A DNA stretch of 5,272 bases. Origin: Chromatiales bacterium (GTDB taxonomy: Bacteria; Pseudomonadota; Gammaproteobacteria; SZUA-140). Shown here piece by piece: positions 1 to 5,017 of this stretch. Position 1 is the first letter of the stretch. Each line of letters opens with the position of its first letter. The notes beneath the pieces are model-generated. The model saw nothing but the letters and a program-made list of their open reading frames with translations, was not told where the DNA came from and ran no database searches. The translations under genes were made by a program, and so were the position numbers. Location: contig JAITWN010000128.1 of assembly GCA_031285245.1 (NCBI GenBank), forward strand, positions 1-5,272, given 5' to 3'.

Positions 1-82
1 CCCTGGCGGCCTACGGTCCCGAAATGCACACCCCGCCGCCGCCCCCTCGATGGCAGTGATGACATCGGGCGGCATATCTCAT

Positions 83-101
83 CGGTATCGTGCTGATACC
101 G
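83..101. repeat. Perfect 7-bp inverted repeat, CGGTATC-GTGCT-GATACCG
   Basis: Arms 83-89 and 95-101 are exact reverse complements around a 5-nt loop. No T-run follows on either strand, so it is not a terminator. It could be a protein-binding palindrome or a small RNA hairpin; nothing more can be said from sequence. Confidence 0.55.
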
Positions 102-135
102 GAAAATAAAGGTCTTCATCAAAACCCGCTTCTTC

Positions 136-196
136 GGCAATCCACTAGCCGTCTGGATTGCCACGGGGCTGACGCCCCTCGCAATGACGAAGCGAG
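136..196. repeat. Nested inverted repeats resembling a dispersed proteobacterial intergenic repeat
   Basis: Three overlapping hairpins are visible. The first has perfect 9-bp arms, 136-144 (GGCAATCCA) and 154-162. The second has arms 157-169 and 174-185 (ATTGC/GCAAT outer pairs, GGGGC/GCCCC inner pairs, a small internal defect and a TGAC loop). The third has arms 178-182 (CTCGC) and 192-196 (GCGAG). Read on the minus strand, the wording CGTCATTGCGAGGGGCG followed by GGCAATCCAG resembles the attgcgag...ggcaatcc repeats that I associate with intergenic regions of many proteobacteria. The hairpins are directly seen; membership in a repeat family is inferred. Confidence 0.6.
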
Positions 197-202
197 TTTT
201 TT
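178..202 (+). terminator. Possible weak rho-independent terminator, plus strand
   Basis: A 5-bp GC-rich stem (178-182 with 192-196, 9-nt loop) is followed at once by six T residues (197-202). It would stop plus-strand transcripts entering from the left, towards rnhB. The stem is short and competes with a stronger overlapping hairpin. Confidence 0.3.
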
Positions 203-222
203 CAAATCTTCATCTATCTGGC

Positions 223-264
223 TGATTCTGGCGCAAGGCAAGTCTCCCCTCCGCGCCAGAATCA
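223..264. repeat. Perfect 12-bp inverted repeat just downstream of rnhB
   Basis: Arms 223-234 (TGATTCTGGCGC) and 253-264 are exact reverse complements, with an 18-nt loop. The structure begins 21 nt past the rnhB stop. On the minus strand it is not followed by a T-run, so it is not a standard intrinsic terminator. It could protect the 3' end of the lpx-rnhB message or be part of a repeat element. Confidence 0.75.
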
Positions 265-285
265 CTCCTTACTGAAGTACCAAGA

Positions 286-897
286 TCACTCCACCAACAC
301 CGCACGCACTGGCGCAAAGCTAACGCGATGCACTGGGCTTGCGCCAAGGCTGCGCAGTGCGGACAGGTGTTCTGCCGTGCCATAACCCTTGTGGCGCGCG
401 AAACCGTATCCGGGATAGATGCGGTCGAGCTCCATCATCTCGCGATCACGCGCCACCTTGGCGAGAATAGAAGCGGCTGCGATAGCGACCACGCGTTCAT
501 CGCCGCCGATGATGGCATGCGTGGGGCAAGCCACCACTGGACAATGCACGCCATCAATCAAAGCGCGACTCGGTGCAAGATGCAGCGCTGTTATTGCGCG
601 GCGCATTGCGAGCAAGGTTGCCTGCAGAATGTTGAGACGATCGATCTCTTCGACCTCTGCTTTGGCCACCGCGAAAGCACGTGCATGACGGCGGATGAGC
701 GCATCGAGCTGTTCACGCTCAGCAGCCTTCAACACCTTGGAATTGTCGATGCCAGGAATCGGACAAGCCGCAGGATCGATGATCACCGCAGCCGCATAAA
801 CCGGCCCTGCGAGTGGACCGCGCCCTGCCTCATCCACACCTGCCGCAAAGGGATCGGCGATTTCAGCGAGGCTCGGTAGCCGCGGCTTTGCCATCAT
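286..897 (-). CDS. rnhB: Ribonuclease HII
   Basis: RNase HII cuts RNA in RNA-DNA hybrids and nicks at single ribonucleotides left in DNA, starting ribonucleotide excision repair. The 203-residue product (E. coli 198) carries the active-site set: GVDEAGRGPLAGPVYAAAVI with D22 and E23, LIDG with D115, and IIGGD with D133, matching E. coli D16, E17, D108 and D126. AAASILAKVARDREM and YPGYGFARHKGYGT are also conserved family motifs. The usual D-S-K motif reads I-D-N-S-K-V-L here (residues 50-56), with Asn where Asp is expected. Two adjacent ATG codons at 897 and 894 can serve as start. No strong SD is visible (AGTGG at best), so initiation may rely on coupling to lpxB, whose stop is 10 nt upstream. 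The open frame extends further upstream to 1098, but that part overlaps lpxB and has no family match. This is the last gene of the cluster seen; TGA stop. Confidence 0.96.
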   Translation of the reverse strand: MMAKPRLPSLAEIADPFAAGVDEAGRGPLAGPVYAAAVIIDPAACPIPGIDNSKVLKAAEREQLDALIRRHARAFAVAKAEVEEIDRLNILQATLLAMRRAITALHLAPSRALIDGVHCPVVACPTHAIIGGDERVVAIAAASILAKVARDREMMELDRIYPGYGFARHKGYGTAEHLSALRSLGASPVHRVSFAPVRAVLVE

Positions 898-907
898 GCC
901 ACTGCGA

Positions 908-2077
908 TTATTTCTGAGCGGATGATTGCAGACGGCCGCGCGCTGCGAGTTCGAGCACGGCATCAGCGGCGCGTTCATCAGCGCCTTGACGCAGCATCGT
1001 GTGCAGCTCGGCAAAACGCGCGTGCGTTGCAGCGGCGCGCTGCGGATCTTCGAGATACGCCAGTAACGCCGCGCCCATATTCTCAGGCCGCGCTGCACCC
1101 TGGATAAACTCGGGCACCAGACTCTCGCCGGCGAGCAGATTCGGGATCGCGTAACGATCGATATAGACCAAGCGCTTGGCGAGCCAATACGTCATCGGCG
1201 CCATGCGATACGCCACCACCATCGGACGATCGAGCAGCATCGCTTCAAGCGTTGCCGTGCCGCTTGCCACCAGCACCGCATCAGCGGCTGCCATCACTTC
1301 GCGCGAACGACCGTCAAACAGCATCAACGGCAGATCAGGATCAATCACCAGCGCATTCTCAAACAAACGTCGCGTCGCAGCATTGACCAGCGGCACGATG
1401 AAGCGCAGCCCCGGCCGGCGCTGCAAGCACCAGCGCGCAGTGCGCACGAATACTTCCGCGAGACGAGAAACCTCGCTCTGGCGACTGCCAGGCAGCAACG
1501 CGATGATGTCGCCCTCTGCGGCTAAGCTCAGCGCAGCACGCGCGGCGCTGCGATCGCTTTCACTTGCCTTTTCACCGGGGATCGCATCGGCGAGCGGATG
1601 GCCGACGAAGCGCACCGGCACACCGTGCTCTTCATAAAAAGCGGCTTCGAACGGAAACAGCGTCAGCATCAGATCGACCGACTGCGAAATGGTGCGCAAG
1701 CGGCCGCGGCGCCAGGCCCAGACCTGCGGACTGACATAATGTGCGGTCAGCACGTTTGCTGCTTTCAAGCGTGCTTCAAGACCGAGATTGAATTCAGGCG
1801 CGTCGATGCCGACGAACACATCGGGCGGATTGGCGGTGAAATGGCGCACGAGATCGGCGCGCATGGCATAGAGCTCGGGGTAGCGCCCGAGCACTTCAAC
1901 GAGACCCATCACGGAGAGACGTTCGGAAGAATGCAGCACGCGGCATCCAAGCGCTGCCATGCGCGGCCCGGCGACGCCCTCGAAGGTTGCATCTGGTATG
2001 CGCGCGCGAATGGCCTTGATCAGGCCAGCGCCGAGGATATCGCCGGAGGCTTCGCCTACGACCAGGCCGATACGCAA
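908..2077 (-). CDS. lpxB: LpxB, lipid-A-disaccharide synthase
   Basis: LpxB is a GT19 glycosyltransferase on the inner face of the inner membrane. It joins 2,3-diacylglucosamine-1-phosphate (lipid X) with UDP-2,3-diacylglucosamine to form the beta-1,6 disaccharide. With the TTG start the product has 389 residues (E. coli 382) and begins MRIGLVVGEASGDILGAG. VGIDAPEFNLGLE (residues 89-101) carries D92, the counterpart of catalytic D98 in E. coli. HYVSPQVWAWRRGR (113-126), FVGHPLADAI (157-166), LLPGSRQSEV (194-203, with R199 for E. coli R201), SGTATLEAML (272-281) and PNLLAGE (312-318) follow in family order. The open frame extends upstream into lpxA, but that part is out of frame with lpxA and does not resemble LpxB. 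TTG with GAGGG 7 nt upstream is the only start giving a normal N-terminus. The stop is TAA, 10 nt before rnhB. Confidence 0.97.
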   Translation of the reverse strand: MRIGLVVGEASGDILGAGLIKAIRARIPDATFEGVAGPRMAALGCRVLHSSERLSVMGLVEVLGRYPELYAMRADLVRHFTANPPDVFVGIDAPEFNLGLEARLKAANVLTAHYVSPQVWAWRRGRLRTISQSVDLMLTLFPFEAAFYEEHGVPVRFVGHPLADAIPGEKASESDRSAARAALSLAAEGDIIALLPGSRQSEVSRLAEVFVRTARWCLQRRPGLRFIVPLVNAATRRLFENALVIDPDLPLMLFDGRSREVMAAADAVLVASGTATLEAMLLDRPMVVAYRMAPMTYWLAKRLVYIDRYAIPNLLAGESLVPEFIQGAARPENMGAALLAYLEDPQRAAATHARFAELHTMLRQGADERAADAVLELAARGRLQSSAQK

Positions 2078-2084
2078 GCGAGTG

Positions 2085-2089
2085 CCCTC
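2085..2089 (-). promoter_or_regulatory. Ribosome binding site deciding the lpxB TTG start
   Basis: GAGGG on the minus strand lies 7 nt before the TTG at 2077, within the 19-nt lpxA-lpxB gap. No in-frame ATG or GTG is available between the lpxA stop and the conserved LpxB core. Confidence 0.7.
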
Positions 2090-2096
2090 GCTGCGC

Positions 2097-2867
2097 TCAA
2101 CGCACGATGCCGCGCTGAGAACGCTCGATGAAGTCAGCCATTGCGCCGACCTCCGGGCAATCGCTCGCCATAGCGCGCAGCTCCTCGATCGCGCGACCGA
2201 GCGGCAGATTGGCGCGATAGATGAGCTTGTAGGCCTGGCGCAGCGCGCGCACGGTATGAGCTGCGAAACCACGGCGGCGCATGCCTTCGACATTGAGCCC
2301 GTAGGGCTTTGCCATGTGGCCAGAGACGAGGACGAAAGGCGGCACATCTTTAGTGATGAGGCTCGCTGCGGCGGAGAAACTATGCGTACCGATGGCGCAG
2401 AACTGATGCACCAGCGAATAACCGCCGAGAATGACGAAGTCATCGACGATCACATGCCCGGCGAGCGATGCGTTGTTAGCAAAGATGGTGTGATTGCCAA
2501 CGATGCAATCATGCGCGATATGCACATTCGCCATGATCAGATTGTCGTTGCCGAGGCGCGTGACGCCACCTCCCTGCACTGTGCCACGATGCATGGTGAC
2601 GCACTCGCGCACGACATTGCGGTCGCCAATCTCAAGGAGCGTATCTTCGCCGCGGTATTTTTTGTCCTGCGGAATTTCACCGATCGACGCGAACTGGAAA
2701 AACTGATTGTCGCGTCCGATGTGGGTAGGCCCATTGATCACCACATGCGGACCAACCCGAGTGCCAGCCCCGATTTGCACATTCGGGCCGATGATGGAAA
2801 ACGGCCCGATCGAGACATTCTCGGCGATGCGGGCGCCTGGGTCGATGATTGCGCGTGGATCGATCAC
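2097..2867 (-). CDS. lpxA: LpxA, UDP-N-acetylglucosamine O-acyltransferase
   Basis: LpxA performs the first step of lipid A synthesis, moving an (R)-3-hydroxyacyl chain from ACP to the 3-OH of UDP-GlcNAc. It is a cytoplasmic homotrimer. From the chosen GTG the product has 256 residues (E. coli 262) and begins MIDPRAIIDPGARIAENV, a typical LpxA start. Hexapeptide repeats fill residues 1 to about 180, followed by a helical C-terminal domain. NVHIAHD carries catalytic H119 (E. coli H125). Other residues matching E. coli positions are D68 (D74), H138 (H144), H154 (H160), and N192, E194 and R198 (N198, E200, R204). GDRNVVRECVTMHRGT and VQGGG are also conserved. The E. coli acyl-chain ruler glycine, G173, is replaced by A167. 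The start forms a GTGA overlap with the fabZ stop and has AAAGGA 9 nt upstream. An in-frame GTG at 2891 is an alternative. The TGA is followed by a 19-nt gap to lpxB. Confidence 0.97.
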   Translation of the reverse strand: MIDPRAIIDPGARIAENVSIGPFSIIGPNVQIGAGTRVGPHVVINGPTHIGRDNQFFQFASIGEIPQDKKYRGEDTLLEIGDRNVVRECVTMHRGTVQGGGVTRLGNDNLIMANVHIAHDCIVGNHTIFANNASLAGHVIVDDFVILGGYSLVHQFCAIGTHSFSAAASLITKDVPPFVLVSGHMAKPYGLNVEGMRRRGFAAHTVRALRQAYKLIYRANLPLGRAIEELRAMASDCPEVGAMADFIERSQRGIVR

Positions 2868-3364
2868 GCAGGAATATCCTTTGCTGCGCACATCATTTCC
2901 GCCGCCGCCACCAGCTCATCGTCGACGCGCGCTTGCGCATTGAAGAACCAGATGTTGCGCACGGTACGGGTCAACTTCACGTCGATCACCACGCGATCAC
3001 CCGGCTCCACCGGACGCTTGAAACGCGCCTTGTCGATACCGACCAGGTAATACAGCGTGCCATCCGAGGGCTGGGCACTGACGGTGCGAAACGCGAGAAT
3101 GCCCGTTGCCTGCGCCATTGCTTCGAGGATGAGCACGCCGGGCATTACCGGACGCACCGGAAAATGCCCGTTGAAAAAAGGCTCGTTGTACGACACGTTC
3201 TTGATCGCCGTCAGCGTCTCGCCCGGCGTGTGACGCAGTACCCGATCGATGAGCAGAAACGGATAGCGATGCGGCAATTGGCGCAGAATGGCGTGAATGT
3301 CCATGCTGGAGGAGCCATCATCGCCATGATTGATATTGGGATCGATAGGATCTTGCTTGCTCAT
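2864..3364 (-). CDS. fabZ: FabZ, (3R)-hydroxyacyl-ACP dehydratase
   Basis: FabZ is a hot-dog-fold dehydratase that converts (R)-3-hydroxyacyl-ACP to trans-2-enoyl-ACP in type II fatty acid synthesis. It draws on the same substrate as LpxA and LpxD, so its place between them puts both users of the branch point in one transcript. The 166-residue product shows LPHRYPFLLIDRV (residues 30-42), then the active-site region NGHFPVRPVMPGVLILEAMA with catalytic H67 and E81, and later GIDKARFKRPVEPGD. The ATG start overlaps the lpxD stop by 4 nt and has AAGGA 8 nt upstream. That start gives about 20 extra N-terminal residues (rich in Asp, Asn and Ser) before M21, where the usual FabZ sequence begins. 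The alternative M21 start lacks an SD, so the longer form is preferred. The TGA overlaps the lpxA GTG by 4 nt. Confidence 0.96.
   Translation of the reverse strand: MSKQDPIDPNINHGDDGSSSMDIHAILRQLPHRYPFLLIDRVLRHTPGETLTAIKNVSYNEPFFNGHFPVRPVMPGVLILEAMAQATGILAFRTVSAQPSDGTLYYLVGIDKARFKRPVEPGDRVVIDVKLTRTVRNIWFFNAQARVDDELVAAAEMMCAAKDIPA
2877..2882 (-). promoter_or_regulatory. Ribosome binding site deciding the lpxA GTG start
   Basis: AAAGGA on the minus strand lies 9 nt before the GTG at 2867, inside the end of fabZ. It favours that GTG over the in-frame GTG at 2891, which would add eight residues not expected in the family. Confidence 0.65.
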
Positions 3365-4410
3365 TTATTCTGTCCTTGCTCGCGCTGCGCGCGCATCCGA
3401 CCAAACTCCTGCTCCAACTCATGCAGCCGCTTGGCCATATCATCCAGTTGTCGCATGCGAACGAAGTTGCGACGCCATGCTGCCACTGGCTCGAATGGCG
3501 TACCGGAAGAGTACACACCTTTCTCACGAATAGACTGCGAAACGAATGTCGTCCCAGTCACCTGCACATCATCGACGATTTCAAGGTGACCGCTGATACC
3601 TACTCCACCGCCGATCGCACAGCGCTCGCCGATGCTGGTGCTGCCAGCAACACCAGTACAGCCAGCGATGGCGGTGTGGGCACCGATCTTGACATTGTGG
3701 GCAATCTGCACCTGATTATCCAGCTTGACGCCATCTTCGATCACGGTGTCGCCAAGCGCGCCGCGATCGATGGTGGTGTTCGAACCGATATCGACATCAT
3801 CACCGATGATCACGCTGCCGATCTGCGCAATCTTGATCCACACACCGCGCTCGTTGGCAAAGCCGAAGCCTTCGCCACCGATCACTGCGCCGGAATGAAT
3901 GATCACGCGCTGCCCAATGCGCACCCCGGCGTGCACCGTGACATTGGGGGCAAGCCGCCCACCCTCGCCGATCTCGACACCATCGCCAAGCACACAGCCC
4001 GCGCCGATGATCACGCCACGCGCAAGACGCACACCTCGTCCCAGGGTCGCGTGCGCCGCGATGGCAACATCATCTGCCAAAATACAATGCTCACCGATCA
4101 CCGCGCTCGCATGAATTCCCGCTTCCATCGCTAGTGGCGGATGCAGCAGGCTCGCGACATGCGCGTAAGTCACATAGGGATCGCGGCTGATCAGTGCGTT
4201 GACCACGCAATCGGCCAGCATCTCACGATCGAGAATGACCGCTGACGCGTGCGTGCTGGTGAGATGACGACGAAAACGCGGATTGCTGAGAAAAGAGATA
4301 TCACCTTCTTGCGCGCGCTCGAGCGAGGCTACGCGACGCACTACGCAATTGGCATCGCCATGTACCTCGGCGCCAAAACGCGCGGCGAGCTCTCCCAGAG
4401 TGATCTCCAC
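3361..4410 (-). CDS. lpxD: LpxD, UDP-3-O-(3-hydroxyacyl)glucosamine N-acyltransferase
   Basis: LpxD transfers a second (R)-3-hydroxyacyl chain from ACP to the 2-amino group of UDP-3-O-acyl-glucosamine, after LpxC deacetylation, in the cytoplasm. The 349-residue product (E. coli 341) has three parts. Residues 1-95 are the uridine-binding domain (ITLGELAARFGAEVHGD, then EGDISFLSNPRF). Residues about 98-300 are a left-handed beta-helix of hexapeptide repeats. Residues about 310-345 are a C-terminal helix (AAWRRNFVRMRQLDDMAKRL). QIAHNVKIG places the catalytic histidine at 238, matching H239 of E. coli. GEGFGFAN (residues 179-186) and NTTIDRGALGDT (211-222) are further family signatures, and ISGHLEI holds H275, the counterpart of E. 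coli H276. The start is GTG with AAGGGAG 5 nt upstream, and the N-terminus matches the family from residue 3. Its TGA overlaps the fabZ ATG (ATGA), so translation of the two is probably coupled. Confidence 0.97.
   Translation of the reverse strand: MEITLGELAARFGAEVHGDANCVVRRVASLERAQEGDISFLSNPRFRRHLTSTHASAVILDREMLADCVVNALISRDPYVTYAHVASLLHPPLAMEAGIHASAVIGEHCILADDVAIAAHATLGRGVRLARGVIIGAGCVLGDGVEIGEGGRLAPNVTVHAGVRIGQRVIIHSGAVIGGEGFGFANERGVWIKIAQIGSVIIGDDVDIGSNTTIDRGALGDTVIEDGVKLDNQVQIAHNVKIGAHTAIAGCTGVAGSTSIGERCAIGGGVGISGHLEIVDDVQVTGTTFVSQSIREKGVYSSGTPFEPVAAWRRNFVRMRQLDDMAKRLHELEQEFGRMRAQREQGQNK
3373..3377 (-). promoter_or_regulatory. Ribosome binding site for fabZ within the lpxD 3' end
   Basis: AAGGA on the minus strand lies 8 nt before the ATG at 3364, inside the last codons of lpxD. 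It favours this start over the internal ATG at 3304, which is preceded by CTCCTCC-type pyrimidines and no SD. Confidence 0.7.
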
Positions 4411-4415
4411 CCCGA

Positions 4416-4422
4416 CTCCCTT
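4416..4422 (-). promoter_or_regulatory. Strong Shine-Dalgarno before the lpxD GTG start
   Basis: AAGGGAG on the minus strand lies 5 nt before the GTG at 4410. It supports GTG as the lpxD start. No in-frame alternative start lies between it and the GTG. Confidence 0.75.
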
Positions 4423-4454
4423 GCCTGAAAAAACCTGATAGAACCTAATGCGGC

Positions 4455-4997
4455 CTAGCGCTTCGTTCCTGCCGACCCTGTTCCTGTTGATTGGTAGCGT
4501 TTGGTCAGACCAGCAAGCACTTTATTGGTCATGTCCATCGCGGCGTTGGCGTAGGCAATGCCTTCAAAGAAAATAAGATCGTAACCGTCGGCCTTGCCGA
4601 CCTCCTGGATGCTTTCCTTGATCTGATCCTGCAAACCGCCGAGCGCTTCGTTACGGCGGATGTTGAGGTCCTCGCGGAATTCCTCCTGCATACGGCGCAG
4701 CTCACGCTTACGCGAGAGTACATCGGCGCTGCGGTTACGGCGTTCGCTCTCGCTGAGTACTGCGCCGTCACGATTCAGACCATCTTCTATGCGCTTGATT
4801 TCGTCCTGCGCGCGCGAGATTTCTTGTTCACGCGAGGCAAATTCGCTTTGCAGACGGCGTGTGGCTTCCTGCGCCTGGGGCGCGTCTTCCAGCAGGCGTA
4901 CCGCATCGACGTAACCTAGTTTCAATTCGGCGTGCGCCTGCGCGGCGAAGAGCGCCGGGATCATCAGAACGAAGGCAAGACGAATGTAATGCTTCAA
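4455..4997 (-). CDS. skp: Skp/OmpH periplasmic chaperone for outer-membrane proteins
   Basis: Skp is a trimeric periplasmic holdase that carries unfolded beta-barrel proteins to the BAM complex; its gene directly follows bamA here. The 180-residue product starts with a signal peptide: MKHYIR, a hydrophobic core (LAFVLMIPALFAA), and a likely signal peptidase I site after AHA (residue 23). The mature protein begins ELKLGYVDAVRLLEDAPQ, a typical OmpH opening strand. Residues about 40-130 are highly charged and heptad-like (Glu/Arg/Lys-rich), matching the coiled-coil tentacles. The closing beta strand with YDLIFFEGIAYAN follows. The start codon is TTG, chosen because GGAG sits 7 nt upstream and because it gives a proper signal-peptide n-region; the next in-frame ATG (residue 12) would remove the basic n-region. 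The protein is somewhat longer than the E. coli one (about 161 residues), mainly through a Ser/Thr/Gly tail (STGTGSAGTKR). The stop is TAG, followed by a 44-nt gap to lpxD. Confidence 0.93.
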   Translation of the reverse strand: MKHYIRLAFVLMIPALFAAQAHAELKLGYVDAVRLLEDAPQAQEATRRLQSEFASREQEISRAQDEIKRIEDGLNRDGAVLSESERRNRSADVLSRKRELRRMQEEFREDLNIRRNEALGGLQDQIKESIQEVGKADGYDLIFFEGIAYANAAMDMTNKVLAGLTKRYQSTGTGSAGTKR

Positions 4998-5004
4998 TGT
5001 CGTA

Positions 5005-5008
5005 CTCC
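5005..5008 (-). promoter_or_regulatory. Ribosome binding site deciding the skp TTG start
   Basis: GGAG on the minus strand lies 7 nt before the TTG at 4997, inside the 20-nt bamA-skp gap. It is the only good SD there and supports TTG as the skp start. Confidence 0.7.
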
Positions 5009-5017
5009 AGAGCGAGA

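Larger units (their letters stand above)
1..285. other. Intergenic tract after rnhB without a convincing gene
   Basis: Apart from the inverted repeats listed separately, I see no supported gene here. Two weak edge readings exist. A plus-strand frame ends with AAYGPEMHTPPPPPRWQ at a TGA (57-59), and could be the tail of a converging gene. A minus-strand frame opens at an ATG (75-73) as MPPDVITAIEGAAAGC and runs off the left edge; it has no clear SD. Neither matches a family I recognise, and neither resembles the start of dnaE. The tract may simply be repeat-rich spacer DNA. Confidence 0.5.

Noticed and set aside
90..275. 61-codon plus-strand frame starting with GTG across the inverted repeats
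   Set aside because: It runs through the palindromic repeats and the putative terminator, has no SD-supported start and no family resemblance.
328..879. Plus-strand open frame (183 codons) opposite rnhB
   Set aside because: Antisense to a gene with intact RNase HII catalytic motifs; no recognisable domain.
898..1098. Upstream extension of the rnhB frame into lpxB
   Set aside because: It overlaps the conserved end of lpxB; RNase HII homology begins only after the ATG pair at 897/894.
2078..2443. Upstream extension of the lpxB frame into lpxA
   Set aside because: It overlaps lpxA in another frame and encodes Ser/Arg/Cys-rich sequence unlike LpxB; the TTG at 2077 gives a normal-length protein.
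1959..3050. Long plus-strand open frame (363 codons) opposite lpxA, lpxB and the end of fabZ
   Set aside because: It lies antisense to three clearly recognised genes, its translation resembles no family, and long antisense frames are common in moderately GC-rich genes.
3376..4134. Plus-strand open frame (252 codons) opposite lpxD
   Set aside because: It is a shadow of the repetitive hexapeptide-coding sequence of lpxD; Asp/His/Thr/Ala-rich composition reflects the antisense of Ile/Gly/Val codons.
4411..4454. T-run on the minus strand in the skp-lpxD gap as a possible terminator
   Set aside because: No stable stem precedes the six T residues, and the gap ends in a good SD for lpxD; read-through is more likely.
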